Below are positions 54,909 through 64,000 of a stretch of 64,000 nt of DNA, in pieces. Each line of letters begins with the position of its first letter. Positions within the stretch are counted from its first letter, which is position 1. The translations under genes and the position numbers were made by a program. The stretch is from the NCBI RefSeq assembly GCF_005796105.1, contig NZ_VAUO01000002.1, forward strand, positions 248,001 to 312,000. The letters run 5' to 3'. The DNA comes from Pseudomonas mosselii (lineage in GTDB: Bacteria > Pseudomonadota > Gammaproteobacteria > Pseudomonadales > Pseudomonadaceae). Under the pieces are notes generated by a model that was not told where the DNA came from, did not search any database, and saw only the letters and a program-made list of their open reading frames with translations.

Positions 54909-56236
54909 ACCTGACTCTGCAAACCCCAGGCACGCCAGCCCAGGCCGACGCGCCACTGCCTGTCGATGACCGCCCGACCCGGCGTATCGGCTACCTGATC
55001 GTACTGGTGACCTTCGGCCTATTCGGCGGCTGGGCCGCCCTCGCCCCCCTCGACAGCGCAGCGCTCGCACCCGGCGTGGTCACCGTCAAGAGCTACCGTA
55101 AGACCGTGCAACACCTGGAAGGCGGCATCGTGCGCGAGCTGCGCGTGCATGACGGCGACCAAGTCAAAGCCGGCGACGTGCTGCTGGTGCTGGACAACAC
55201 CCAGGCCCGCGCCGACGCCGAAATGATCCGCAGCCAGCTGATTGCCGCGCAAGCGCTGGAAGAACGCCTGGTAGCCGAGCGTGATGGCCTGACCGCCCCG
55301 GCACCGCAGGCGCGCCTGAACGCCGACGACCCGCGCGTGCGTGAGGCCCGGGAAAGCGAGGCGCGAATCTTCCAGGCCCGGCGCGCCGCCCTGCTCGGTG
55401 AAATCAGCCTGCAAGAGAAGACCATCCAGCAAATCCGCGTACAGATCGCAGGCAACAAGGCCATCCGCGCCGAAAAGGAACGCCTGATCCCAGGCTACGA
55501 CAGCGAGATCGCCAGCCTCGATGACCTGCTCAAGCAAGGCTATGTCGACAGCCAGCGCCTGCAAGAACGCCAACGCGACCTGGGCAACATGAAGGCACAA
55601 CTGGCCGAACTGCGCTCGGACGCCGCCCGCGCCGAACAACAGATCGCCGAGGCCCAATTGAAGATCCTGCAACTGAACAAGACCTTCGCCAGTGAAGTGG
55701 CCGCGCAGTTGGGCGAGACCCGCAACAAGGTCTACGACCTGAGCGAGCGCCTAAGTGCCGTGCAGGACCGCGACCAGCGCACCGAGGTGCAGGCCCCGGA
55801 GGCCGGAATGGTCATGGGCATGACCGTGCATACCTTGGGCGGGGTCATCAGTCCGGGGACGCCGCTGATGGACATCGTGCCGGCCAACGAAGAGCTGATC
55901 GTCGAAGCGCAGATCTCGCCCATGGACATCGACCGCATCAGCGTCGGGAGCCTGGCCAACATCCGCTTCAGCGCGTTCAAGAGCAGTACCACACCGGTGA
56001 TCGAAGGCCGTCTGGTACAGGTCTCAGCCGACCGCCTGGTGAACAAGGACAACGGCGCGCCCTACTACCTGGCGCGTGTCGCAGTGACCGACAACGGCCG
56101 CAAAGCCCTTGGCCACTTGGCACTACTGCCCGGCATGCCTGCCGAGGTGCTGATCAACACCGGCGCACGCACGCTGCTGCAATACCTGGTCCAGCCGGCC
56201 AGCAACGCGTTCGCCCGCTCGCTGATCGAGGACTGA
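54905..56236 (+). CDS. Type I secretion membrane fusion protein (HlyD/AprE family)
   Basis: 443 aa. Short cytoplasmic N terminus (~1-27), a single helix IGYLIVLVTFGLFGGWAAL, then LEGGIVRELRVHDGDQVKAGD (lipoyl half), a long coiled coil (~95-290, rich in Glu/Arg/Gln/Ala), the second lipoyl half, and the beta-barrel part with VQAPEAGMVMGMTVHTLGG and LVNKDNGAPYYLARVAV. It links the ABC exporter to the outer-membrane channel. Coupled to both neighbours, one base before the outer-membrane gene. Confidence 0.93.
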   Translation: MNLTLQTPGTPAQADAPLPVDDRPTRRIGYLIVLVTFGLFGGWAALAPLDSAALAPGVVTVKSYRKTVQHLEGGIVRELRVHDGDQVKAGDVLLVLDNTQARADAEMIRSQLIAAQALEERLVAERDGLTAPAPQARLNADDPRVREARESEARIFQARRAALLGEISLQEKTIQQIRVQIAGNKAIRAEKERLIPGYDSEIASLDDLLKQGYVDSQRLQERQRDLGNMKAQLAELRSDAARAEQQIAEAQLKILQLNKTFASEVAAQLGETRNKVYDLSERLSAVQDRDQRTEVQAPEAGMVMGMTVHTLGGVISPGTPLMDIVPANEELIVEAQISPMDIDRISVGSLANIRFSAFKSSTTPVIEGRLVQVSADRLVNKDNGAPYYLARVAVTDNGRKALGHLALLPGMPAEVLINTGARTLLQYLVQPASNAFARSLIED

Positions 56237-56237
56237 C

Positions 56238-57545
56238 ATGCGGTATCTGATCACCCTCTGCCTGATGGGCGTGCCCAGCATGCTTCTGGCAAGCCCCGCG
56301 GCCGTCGATCTGTGGCAGTTGCAACAGGAGGCCGCCAGCGCCGACCCTAGGGTCCTACATGCCGAGGCGGTCATGCGCAGTGGCGAAGGCCGCGAGCGTG
56401 AAGCGCTTGGCCAGTTGCTGCCGCAAATCAGTGCCAGCGCGAGCGTCAACCGCAGCCGCCGCGACGACGACCTGAGCCGTACGGAGTACAACGGCAAACG
56501 CGTGGCCATGAGCGTCACCCAGGCGATCTACGACCCGCAGGTATGGCGCAGCTACCAAAAATTCCGGCAACTGACCCGCCAACGCAACTTCGAGGCCGAG
56601 GACACGCGTATCCAGGCGAGTATCGATCTGGCCGAACGCTACTTCGCCGCGCTCGCCGCCGAAGACGAACTGGAACTGGTGCGCGCAGAACTCGATGCCA
56701 CCCAGAGGGACAGCAAGCGCCTGTACGCCCTGCTCGATCACCACATGGCCACGATGCAGGACGCCCAGGCAATGCAGGCCCGCGCCGACAACCTGGTAGC
56801 CGACGAGATCGAAGCGGCCAACCGCGTGGCCGTGGCCCGCGAGGCGATTTCGGAACTGGTCGGGCGCGACGTGCAAGAGCCGCTCAAACGTATCGCCAAG
56901 CACGCCAGCTACACCCTGCCGGCGCAATCGCAGGCTTACTGGGAGCAGGCGGCATTACAGGAAAACCCCGGCATCAAGGCACGCGAACGCAGCTTGGCGG
57001 CGGCCCAGGTCGCCATTGCCGAAGCCAAGGCCGGCCACTTGCCGCGGCTCGGAGTGAGCCTGACGGCGCTGCGCAGCGACATCGGCTATGAAGGCACCCT
57101 CACGCCCCGCTCGGACAACTACGTCGCCTCTGTGGACATGCAGATGCCGTTGTACAGCGGTGGCTCCACCAGTGCCCGAGTGGCCAGCTCGATGGGCGAC
57201 CGCGACGCCGCCGAGCAGGAACTCGAAGCCCTGCGCCGGCAGGTCAAGCGCGAAACCGCTACTGCCTACCTGACCATGAACGCCGAGCTACAGCGCATCA
57301 AGGCATCAAGGGTCGCGGTGGCCTCGACCGCCGCAGCGACGCAGTCGTCCAAGGAAGTGTTCAAACGCGGCATCACCACCAGCACCGACGTGCTGTACAA
57401 CATCCGCGAAGAATTCCGCGCCCGCCGAGACCTGCAACAGGCCCAGTACCGCTTCATCACCAGCCTGCTGACCCTGCACCGCTGGCGTGGGCAACTGACC
57501 GACAACGACATCCGCCGGGCCAATGACTGGCTGGTGGAGCCTTGA
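56238..57545 (+). CDS. Type I secretion outer-membrane factor (TolC/AprF family)
   Basis: 435 aa with a signal peptide (MRYLITLCLMGVPSMLLASP). Two OEP repeats: DLWQLQQEAASADPRVLHAE at the N terminus with LPQISASASVNRSRR, and NPGIKARERSLAAAQVAIA with MQMPLYSGGSTSARV in the second. It forms the trimeric channel in the outer membrane. Last gene of the exporter operon; 60 bp separate it from the convergent second RTX gene. Confidence 0.92.
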   Translation: MRYLITLCLMGVPSMLLASPAAVDLWQLQQEAASADPRVLHAEAVMRSGEGREREALGQLLPQISASASVNRSRRDDDLSRTEYNGKRVAMSVTQAIYDPQVWRSYQKFRQLTRQRNFEAEDTRIQASIDLAERYFAALAAEDELELVRAELDATQRDSKRLYALLDHHMATMQDAQAMQARADNLVADEIEAANRVAVAREAISELVGRDVQEPLKRIAKHASYTLPAQSQAYWEQAALQENPGIKARERSLAAAQVAIAEAKAGHLPRLGVSLTALRSDIGYEGTLTPRSDNYVASVDMQMPLYSGGSTSARVASSMGDRDAAEQELEALRRQVKRETATAYLTMNAELQRIKASRVAVASTAAATQSSKEVFKRGITTSTDVLYNIREEFRARRDLQQAQYRFITSLLTLHRWRGQLTDNDIRRANDWLVEP

Positions 57546-57605
57546 GGCGACCAGGTTGAGATCGCAGGTCAAGCTGATATTCAGCCCAAGGGCAGGGCTT
57601 TAACA

Positions 57606-59276
57606 TCAGGGCAGCGTCAAGAAGTCAGCTTGGGTCAGGCTCTTGACGCCAGTCAGAACGATCTGGAAGTCCGCCTCGGCGTTGTTGTCCAGGGTGCCGT
57701 GGAGCACACCGTCCACTAGCTTGACCTGGAAGGCGCTACTGAACGCAGTATCCCGTTCGATCAGGTGGAAGTCGCCAATGCGGCTGAGGTCGATAAGGTC
57801 CTGGCCGGACTTGAAGTCGGTGATGGTGTCGCGGGTGTCAGTGGTATTACCCAGTTGATCGACTTGGTCGAAGCGAAACACATCCTTGCCCGCACCACCG
57901 GTAAAGACATTCTGCGCACTGTTACCCACCAGTACGTTGTCCAGCGCATTGCCCTTAAGGTTGAGCCGTACCCCGGCAGCAGTATCGCTGACATCGAGGT
58001 TTTCCAGGTTAGCGCCCAGGACGATGGTCTTGCTGGCGAGCCCAGCCGTACCGCCGCGCACCAGCACGCTGTCGATACCCTCGCCAGCGCGCTCGATGAT
58101 CTGGTCTTGCAGCGTGTTGCCGGCAGTCAAGTCGACCAGGTACGTATCGTTACCGGCACCGCCACGCAGCGAGTCGACGCCATCGCCGCCATCGAGCCGG
58201 TTATCGCCGCTGTTGCCAATGATGAGGTTCTTGAGCGCGTTACCGGTGCCATCGATGGATGCGCTACCGAGCAACGTGAGGTTCTCGAGGTTAGCGCCCA
58301 GCACGTAGCTGACATGGGCCTGGACCAGATCGATGCCTTCATTGAGTTGCTCCACGACGGTATCGCCGGCTCCGACGATGTAGGTGTCGTTGTCTTTGCC
58401 ACCGACGAGCTGGTTGGCCGCAGTGTTCTGCGAGCCATCGAGCACGTTGGCTTTGTCGTTGCCGGTGCCACTGATCGCCGCGCTTCCGGTAAGCACCAGG
58501 TTTTCGAGACTGGCACCCAGCACGTAGCTGATCGACGATTCGACAGTATCGATGCCGGCGGTATCGATGATGATGTCCCCGGCATTGTCGACCACGTAGG
58601 TGTCGTTACCGGCACCGCCCTCCATGGTATCGGCACCCAAGCCGCCGTCGAGGCGGTTGGCAGCCGCGTTGCCGATCAAGTGGTTGCTATCGACATTGCC
58701 GACCAGGTCGAAGGCGACCTTGTTCACCAGCCGTGCGTTCTCAAGGTTCGCCCCCAGGGTGTACGAACCGCCCTTCTGGGCGATCGCCACATTGACGGTG
58801 TCCGTGCCTTCACCGGCCAGCTCATGGATCTGGTCACCGACGTTGTCCACCACGTAGGTGTCATTGCCGGTGCCGCCGATCATGATGTCGGCACCGCCGC
58901 GCCCGTCGATCAGGTCATCGCCGGCGAAGCCCATCAACGTGTCGTTACTGGCACTGCCACGAATGGTGTCATTGCCGTCGAGCACGTAGGCGTAGGTCTC
59001 CAGGGTATCACCCTCGGTGATTGCGAATTCGGCCAGGGCCGCCAAGTCCTTGTTCATGCCGGTGACCGAATACACCGTGGCGCCATTCAGGCGGAACGTG
59101 CTGGAGGTGACCACACCGCTGGCATAGTCGCCGAAGTACGTGAAGCGGCCGCCAAAGGACTGGGTATGAACGCCATCGCTGATGACCATCGAGCTGCTGG
59201 TCGCCCGGGTGACATCCCACTCCCAGTCTTGGGGGTCGAGAAAGCTGAAGGTGCGCGAGAGGGTGATGGTCGCCAT
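57606..59276 (-). CDS. Second RTX calcium-binding protein, probable substrate of the same exporter
   Basis: 556 aa. Residues 1-95 (MATITLSRTFSFLDPQDWEW, then FTYFGDYASGVVTSSTFRLN) form a small N-terminal domain I do not recognise. From ~98 to ~490 RTX nonapeptides (GFAGDDLIDGRGGADIMIGG, RLDGGLGADTMEGGAGNDTY) alternate with SYVLGASLENLVLTGSAAIS-type spacers that match those of the 1507-aa protein. The end, DVFRFDQVDQLGN...DTITDFKSGQDLIDL and QADFLTLP, is a secretion signal of the same kind as in the larger protein. It converges on the exporter operon. No enzyme motif seen. Confidence 0.87.
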   Translation of the reverse strand: MATITLSRTFSFLDPQDWEWDVTRATSSSMVISDGVHTQSFGGRFTYFGDYASGVVTSSTFRLNGATVYSVTGMNKDLAALAEFAITEGDTLETYAYVLDGNDTIRGSASNDTLMGFAGDDLIDGRGGADIMIGGTGNDTYVVDNVGDQIHELAGEGTDTVNVAIAQKGGSYTLGANLENARLVNKVAFDLVGNVDSNHLIGNAAANRLDGGLGADTMEGGAGNDTYVVDNAGDIIIDTAGIDTVESSISYVLGASLENLVLTGSAAISGTGNDKANVLDGSQNTAANQLVGGKDNDTYIVGAGDTVVEQLNEGIDLVQAHVSYVLGANLENLTLLGSASIDGTGNALKNLIIGNSGDNRLDGGDGVDSLRGGAGNDTYLVDLTAGNTLQDQIIERAGEGIDSVLVRGGTAGLASKTIVLGANLENLDVSDTAAGVRLNLKGNALDNVLVGNSAQNVFTGGAGKDVFRFDQVDQLGNTTDTRDTITDFKSGQDLIDLSRIGDFHLIERDTAFSSAFQVKLVDGVLHGTLDNNAEADFQIVLTGVKSLTQADFLTLP

Positions 59277-59434
59277 GTCGGTTCACTCATTCCGTTGAAT
59301 AGGGGTCGGTCCAGACCGATGAGCGAGCAGACTAGAGCATCCTGCGCCGGTGTGAAACAGCTTGGGAATGGAAAACCGCGCAAACGAAAAAGCCCGCCAT
59401 CAAGACGTAATACTTTCACTTAGGGCTGCTTCTC

Positions 59435-59491
59435 AGCCCTTTCGCGGCCGGGGCGTCGGACCGGCCGGAAAGGGCCGCAAAGCGGCTCCGA
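59435..59491. repeat. REP unit upstream of the second RTX gene
   Basis: AGCCCTTTCGCGGCCGGGGCG..., CCGGCCGGAAAGGGCCGCAAAGCGGC; overlapping hairpins of the REP family. It lies in the 286-bp gap between the second RTX start and the end of the MacA-like gene. AGCCC...GGGCTTTTT at ~59387-59426 on the minus strand may be the terminator of the exporter genes to the right. Confidence 0.7.
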
Positions 59492-59562
59492 CGATCTTGA
59501 ATGAACAGCACTCACGAAGCTGACGGTCCGCACCCACAACGACTGAGGACAGTCCTCATGGT

Positions 59563-60813
59563 TTACGAACGCGGCACCTCTACAAACCCAGCACCAAGTC
59601 CCTGCACTACAACCCCTTCGGGCACCACACCAAGCGTCGTCACCGTAATGCGCTCGACCTCAGCTTGAGGCGTTGCTCGATACACCAGATAACGCCCTCC
59701 CCGCTCATCATCGCGTAGTGCTTGCGGCGGTAAGGCGATAGCCTGTTCATTGCGTTGCAGAATGATAGAAAGACGTGCGCTCATACCGGCCCGCATAGGT
59801 TGCTGCAACGGCTGTGCGGGAGGGTCGATCTTGACCTTTACCTCATACTGCGCACCAGCACCTTGGGTTTCAGTCGTTTCGCTCTGGATACCAAGGGCGC
59901 TGATGTTTCCACTCAGTTCACCGGAGAACCCGTCACCGCTAATTTGCACCGCCATGCCTTCGTGCAGTAGGTGCAAGTCAGTCTCTTCTACCCGAGTCAG
60001 GGCTTGGAAACGCTCCTGGCCAATCACTCCGATCAGCGGTGTCCCTTGAGTGACTGCGATACCTGATTGCAATGGCACGGGCTTGCCGCCGTCCTGAAGC
60101 CTGGGCCGCACGACATGGCCAGCCAGTGGTGCGAAAATTTCACGGCGGGCATACAGCGCTTCGAGTGCCTGGTGACGTGCCTCGGCGTTGGCCAGTTCCA
60201 TCGCAGCGATGCTGCGCTCTTCACCCAGGCCGTAGGCAAGCGTGGTGGCCAACTCTTGACTGGCGGCGGCCAAGTCCTGGCGCTGCGTATCGACTTGCTG
60301 CGCCAGGCTCTGAACTTCCATGCGCGCCACAATGCCGCGCTCGAACAGCGCCTGGGTGTCGCGCAGGTTGCCTTCGCTACTGGCAAGGGTCTGCCTGGCC
60401 GTGGCTACAGCACGCCGGGCGCGGGCCACTTCAGGGCTATCGCGCCAATGTTCCAAGCGTTGCGCTTCTCTACGAGCCTTGAGTAGTTCGACCTGAGCCT
60501 GGCGCTGTTGCACCTGTAGTTGTGCCGGGTTGAGGCTGATCAGCACCTGGCCTTTCTCGACGTACTGGCCTTCCTCTACACGCACTTCAGCGATCAAGCC
60601 GTCGAACGGTGCGGCAAGGGTGGTCTGCTCAACGGATTGCAGTCGCCCCACCAGTCCCAGGCGCTGCTCCAACAAACGCGGTGCTACCTGCACCCAATCC
60701 GAGCCTTGCACAGTGCTGCCCAGTTCATCCGCGTCACCAGAACAGCCGAGCAGGCTGGCAAGGGCCAATCCCAGCAGCATGCAGCGGCCGATGTTCGAAG
60801 AAAACCTAGTCAT
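59563..60813 (-). CDS. MacA-like periplasmic adaptor lipoprotein
   Basis: 416 aa. Signal peptide with lipobox LASLLGC (Cys at ~24). Adaptor features: APFDGLIAEVRVEEGQYVEKG (lipoyl), a coiled coil ~100-215 (VELLKARREAQRLEHW, ATARQTLASSEGNLRDTQALF), RREIFAPLAGHVVRP (second lipoyl) and MRAGMSARLSIILQRNEQA (barrel). It belongs to the RND/MacA group of adaptors. Its start overlaps the end of the TolC-like gene by 8 bases, so it is the last gene of a coupled ATPase-permease-OMF-adaptor operon. Confidence 0.88.
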   Translation of the reverse strand: MTRFSSNIGRCMLLGLALASLLGCSGDADELGSTVQGSDWVQVAPRLLEQRLGLVGRLQSVEQTTLAAPFDGLIAEVRVEEGQYVEKGQVLISLNPAQLQVQQRQAQVELLKARREAQRLEHWRDSPEVARARRAVATARQTLASSEGNLRDTQALFERGIVARMEVQSLAQQVDTQRQDLAAASQELATTLAYGLGEERSIAAMELANAEARHQALEALYARREIFAPLAGHVVRPRLQDGGKPVPLQSGIAVTQGTPLIGVIGQERFQALTRVEETDLHLLHEGMAVQISGDGFSGELSGNISALGIQSETTETQGAGAQYEVKVKIDPPAQPLQQPMRAGMSARLSIILQRNEQAIALPPQALRDDERGGRYLVYRATPQAEVERITVTTLGVVPEGVVVQGLGAGFVEVPRS

Positions 60814-62284
60814 TCAATACAATGTCCCAGCTGTCCAATGTGGTTCCCAGGGTCTGGTCCAGATCCGCCTGGGCATTCAAGTAGCTGATGAGCGCTCCCA
60901 GTCGAGCGCTCTGCACATTGCGCAAGTCGTTCTCGAAACTGAGCACCTGAAAGTTGCTGGAGCGCCCGACGCTAAGCTTTTCACGTTCAACCGTAAGCTT
61001 GCGTTGCGACAGCTCCTGCGCACGCAGGGCAATCTGGTATTGCCGCCACCGCACGCCGATGTCGCGCACAGCGTTGGTTACTTCCCGCTGTAGCTGCTGG
61101 CGCGCTTCCTGTATACGAACTTCCTGGGTTTCCACGCCAACGCGGGCGTGCACTTCGGCTTGCCGGGTGCTCAGGTCGCCAATGGGAATTTCGACTTGCA
61201 CACCCACGTAGTTCTCCCAGCTACTTACCCCGCCGCTGACGCTGTTACGCTCGCGGACCTGCGCGCCGCCACCAACCAGTGAAACGTCCCACAGGCGCTC
61301 GTTGCGCGCGACAGTCAGGTTGACCGCAGCTTGTTGGCCAGCGATCAATTCAATGAGGTAGGTCGGTTGTAGAGCTTGTGCTTGTTCAAGGGCCTGGGAA
61401 ATGTCGACGTCGATGGCGTTCGCCTGGGTGCTCTCGGTGGCGACGATCGGTGTGTCCAAGTCAAGCGCCAGCATCTGCAACAGGGCAAGACGCGCGGTTT
61501 GCTGCTGGTTGCGGGCTTCTTCCAGCCCGAGTTCCTGACTGGCGACTTCGGCCTCGGTCTGGACGATTTCGAAAGCTGCCATGCGCCCAGACGCGATCAT
61601 CGCCTGGTTCACTTCGAGCAACTGACGAGCACGCTCTAATGCATCGCGGGCTATCTGCAGTTTCTCCTGGGCCTGCAGGAGTGCGTGATAGCCACTGATG
61701 ATCTGAGTGATGGTCTGCGCCACGGTGTCCTTCAAGACCAGACGGTTGACCTGCTCGCCTAGACGCGCCAGTTGCACCGGGGCAGTGGCAACATCTCGAC
61801 CTGCGCCGCGCAGCAAAGGCTGGATGACGGTGATGTTGGCTCCGTCGTTGCGGGTCAGCCCAGCTAGGTCGGCGGCGGTGTGGCGGTAGGTCCAGCCTAG
61901 GCTCAGACGAGTGCCGTAGGGGGTAAGCATCGTTGCACTGGGCGTGATATCGCCCTGACGATAACGATCGGCCTGGTTATGGTTGGACAGGTAGTTGCTG
62001 CGGATGAGCAGCTTGGGAGTGAAACGATCCTCGGCCACGCGCAGGTCGAACTTCTGAGCAATTCGATCCAGATAAACACTACGGATGCTGCGATTGTCGC
62101 GCAGGCCGAGGTAGATGGCGTCGCTGAGGCTCAGGTCGATGCGCTGCGCGCTCAAGGAAAGGCTGGATGCGTCTGCGGAAAGGGCCCCAACACGCGGCGC
62201 ACCGACAGACGCAAGCGCCACGGCCGTCAGTGCCGGTACAGCGCCCCCTATCACTAGGAGCAAGGCCAAGCAGCGTTTAATCAT
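60806..62284 (-). CDS. TolC-family outer-membrane factor of the second exporter
   Basis: 492 aa with a signal peptide (RCLALLLVIGGAVPALTAVALA). Two OEP repeats with long helices, e.g. ISGYHALLQAQEKLQIARDA, IVQTEAEVASQELGLEEARN and VGVQVEIPIGDLSTRQAEV, VGVETQEVRIQEARQQLQRE. Overlaps neighbours by 8 bases on each side. A dedicated outer-membrane factor in a MacAB-like operon, where many species use the housekeeping TolC, suggests a specific cargo. Confidence 0.88.
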   Translation of the reverse strand: MIKRCLALLLVIGGAVPALTAVALASVGAPRVGALSADASSLSLSAQRIDLSLSDAIYLGLRDNRSIRSVYLDRIAQKFDLRVAEDRFTPKLLIRSNYLSNHNQADRYRQGDITPSATMLTPYGTRLSLGWTYRHTAADLAGLTRNDGANITVIQPLLRGAGRDVATAPVQLARLGEQVNRLVLKDTVAQTITQIISGYHALLQAQEKLQIARDALERARQLLEVNQAMIASGRMAAFEIVQTEAEVASQELGLEEARNQQQTARLALLQMLALDLDTPIVATESTQANAIDVDISQALEQAQALQPTYLIELIAGQQAAVNLTVARNERLWDVSLVGGGAQVRERNSVSGGVSSWENYVGVQVEIPIGDLSTRQAEVHARVGVETQEVRIQEARQQLQREVTNAVRDIGVRWRQYQIALRAQELSQRKLTVEREKLSVGRSSNFQVLSFENDLRNVQSARLGALISYLNAQADLDQTLGTTLDSWDIVLND

Positions 62285-63491
62285 CCCGCAGCGCCTGTAC
62301 CGGTTGCAGACGAGCGGCCGACAGCGCTGGGCTCAAGCCGAAGAACAGCCCTGTAAGCACCGCGCCGCCGATGCCCAAAGGCAAAGACTGCGGCGCAAGG
62401 CTGAATTCGGCCCAGCCCGACACCAGGTTGAACAACCAGGCCGCCGCCACGCCCAACAAGGCACCGACTGCGGCGCCAGCCCCCGCCAGCAGCACCGCTT
62501 CAAGCAAAAATAGCCAGGCAATGTCCTGAGGACGTGCGCCCAGTGCAAGGCGCACGCCGATCTCTCGGCGGCGTTCGGCAACGTTCATCAGCATTACGTT
62601 CATGACCCCCACACCGCCTACTAGCAAGGCGATGCCGCCCAGACCGGCCAAAAGCCAGGCGAACAACTGCGACTGCTGGGCGATGCCCGCGAGCAGTTGG
62701 TAGGGAGCCTGGACCTCGATCGTGCGACCGGGGAAGCTACTCTGCAATTGCACCTTCAGGCGAGGAGCGAGAACCAGTGAGTCAGCACCGTCCACGACCC
62801 GTGCCAGAACGGTACCGATCTGCGGCGAGCTGACCAACCGCCGTACGCTTTCGAGCGGAACCAGCAGGCTGTCGTCGATCGAGAGTGGCAACAGAGGATT
62901 CTCTCCTACACTTTGCAGCGCACCGATCACTCGAAAAACGTAGCCTGCCACCTGGAGCTGTGCGCCAGGTGTAACCGGCATCCCCTCGGCAGCCAGATTG
63001 GCGGCAAGGCGCGCGCCCAACACAGCGTGTGTGCTTCGGCTATCGTAGTGGCTGATGAAACGCCCCTCTGCGATCCTCAGATCAAGCACCTCTGTCAGTT
63101 CCGGACCGACTCCAGCGAGCAACGCATCGCTTGTTCGTCCGTGCAAACTGATGCGCACCGATGTAAGGCTCAACGGGCTGACCGCGCGCAGCACCGACTC
63201 GGCTGCATGCACGGCACGGCTGTCGAAACGATCTGCGGTCAGTCCCGACAGATCGACGCCGGCAGGCAAATGCACATCGGCAACCAGCAGATCGCTGCCC
63301 ATGCCCTTGAACACCGCCATCGCCTGGCGCTGGGCGTTGTGCCCAATGTTCAACAGCGCGACCACCGCTGCGCAGCCAACGGCGATCCCAAGCAGCGCCA
63401 GCACTGCACGACGCCCCAGGCGTTGCAGGCTATCGAACGGTTCTGCGAGGCGCTGCGTCAGGGAGGGGCCGTAGACGAGTCTGCTAGGCAT
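62277..63491 (-). CDS. MacB/FtsX-type ABC permease (separate from its ATPase)
   Basis: 404 aa from ATG 63491 ([19 protein letters not shown]); the longer frame to 63707 overlaps the ATPase gene and is rejected. TM1 ~30-50 ([19 protein letters not shown]), a periplasmic domain ~55-275, then three helices in the FtsX part: [40 protein letters not shown] and [20 protein letters not shown], with [21 protein letters not shown] before the second. It works as a dimer by mechanotransmission, driving periplasmic substrate out through the TolC-like channel. The start overlaps the ATPase stop. Confidence 0.88.
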   Translation of the reverse strand: MPSRLVYGPSLTQRLAEPFDSLQRLGRRAVLALLGIAVGCAAVVALLNIGHNAQRQAMAVFKGMGSDLLVADVHLPAGVDLSGLTADRFDSRAVHAAESVLRAVSPLSLTSVRISLHGRTSDALLAGVGPELTEVLDLRIAEGRFISHYDSRSTHAVLGARLAANLAAEGMPVTPGAQLQVAGYVFRVIGALQSVGENPLLPLSIDDSLLVPLESVRRLVSSPQIGTVLARVVDGADSLVLAPRLKVQLQSSFPGRTIEVQAPYQLLAGIAQQSQLFAWLLAGLGGIALLVGGVGVMNVMLMNVAERRREIGVRLALGARPQDIAWLFLLEAVLLAGAGAAVGALLGVAAAWLFNLVSGWAEFSLAPQSLPLGIGGAVLTGLFFGLSPALSAARLQPVQALRDD

Positions 63492-64000
63492 GCCTGAGTT
63501 CCCGAACGCCCCCTTCGCAAACCTGCAAGCAGCGTTGCAGGCGGCGGGCAATCCCTTGGTCATGAGTGACGATGACCAGCGTAACGCCCTGGTCACGGTT
63601 GAGGGCCAGCAGCAGCGCGAGGATGTCCTGCGCGGTCTGACTATCGAGGTTTCCGGTGGGCTCATCGGCAAGCAGCAGCTTCGGCTCGCCGACCAGAGCA
63701 CGGGCAATCGCTACCCGCTGGCGTTGCCCCCCAGAAAGCTCTGAAGGGCGATGATGCAGGCGCTCGCCCAGACCGACCCGCAGCAATTCCTGGCGCGCTG
63801 CCACACGGGCCGAAGAACGCGACACACCGCGGTACAAGAGCGGCAAGGCGACGTTATCGAGAGCATCCAGGCGCGGCAGTAAGTTGAAACTCTGGAAAAC
63901 GAAGCCGATGTGCTGGTTGCGCATCCTGGCGCGCATCTCGGCCGATGCCCGGGTCATGTCGCGACCGGCAAGGTAGAGTTGCCCGCTGGTGGGCTGATCG
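63484..64000 (-). CDS. MacB/LolD-type ABC ATPase (5' end cut by window edge)
   Basis: The visible 172 codons run from the edge ([19 protein letters not shown]) to the TAG at 63484. Seen are the Q-loop region [20 protein letters not shown], signature [18 protein letters not shown] and Walker [21 protein letters not shown] with the switch His in [10 protein letters not shown]. Walker A lies beyond the window. This is the LolD/MacB-ATPase kind. First gene, as far as seen, of a coupled four-gene operon. Confidence 0.92.
   Translation of the reverse strand, partial: DQPTSGQLYLAGRDMTRASAEMRARMRNQHIGFVFQSFNLLPRLDALDNVALPLLYRGVSRSSARVAARQELLRVGLGERLHHRPSELSGGQRQRVAIARALVGEPKLLLADEPTGNLDSQTAQDILALLLALNRDQGVTLVIVTHDQGIARRLQRCLQVCEGGVRELRHA

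Overview
The window looks like a chromosomal segment of a fluorescent pseudomonad, most likely the Pseudomonas putida group. It is GC-rich, it carries many Pseudomonas-type REP hairpins (variants of a 'tgtgggagcgggc...' core), and its gene content (xenA, mqo, hydroxyproline operon, nadA, a McpU-like receptor beside a putrescine importer) is what I remember from P. putida. This assignment rests on recognition of proteins and gene order; no database was searched.

Layout. 1-5.3 kb: RNase D (runs off the left edge), an EptA-type phosphoethanolamine transferase, a YdcH-like small protein, and a PLP trans-sulfuration enzyme divergent from an Lrp regulator. 5.6-11.9 kb: a molybdenum group with a YdeP-type molybdopterin oxidoreductase, moaA, a bestrophin channel, moaB and a LysR regulator; a shared composite DNA motif lies upstream of the oxidoreductase and of moaB. 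11.9-19.5 kb: a complete trans-4-hydroxy-L-proline catabolic cluster (PAS-AraC regulator, permease, epimerase, deaminase, semialdehyde dehydrogenase, FAD dehydrogenase) leading to 2-oxoglutarate. 19.7-22.9 kb: xenA divergent from an ArsR regulator, then mqo. 23.2-27.3 kb: an iron-starvation sigma / FecR / TonB-receptor signalling system. 27.4-29.5 kb: an amine-type FAD oxidoreductase with a small membrane protein and a YhfL-like lipoprotein.

29.6-33.1 kb is an accessory patch on the 3' side of a tRNA-Ser(CGA) gene. It holds a three-gene run of unknown small proteins, another small gene, and an AT-richer pair: a DUF4062 protein and an AbiJ_NTD4-type abortive-infection-like protein. 33.1-44.2 kb is core genome: purC, a metallo-hydrolase, bamC, dapA, gcvR-like, bcp, an AI-2E family permease, a TusA-like protein, bepA, nadA and a YdgA-like protein. 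A 279-bp element with 29-bp terminal inverted repeats sits between bepA and nadA. 44.2-48.3 kb is a polyamine module: palindromic operators, a 26-codon leader ORF, a PuuP-like importer and a McpU-like chemoreceptor.

48.5-64 kb is an export region. A 1507-aa RTX protein is followed by its own type I secretion system (ABC, membrane fusion protein, outer-membrane factor). Its N-terminal part appears to be two sets of seven propeller-like repeats separated by an RTX-like linker. A second RTX protein is convergent with this operon. Next to it on the minus strand is a second tripartite exporter of MacAB-TolC type with separate ATPase and permease genes; its ATPase runs off the right edge. The items most worth follow-up are the 7+7 repeat RTX protein with its exporter, the DUF4062/AbiJ_NTD4 pair at the tRNA, the shared operator of the molybdenum group, and the leader and palindromes upstream of the polyamine importer.
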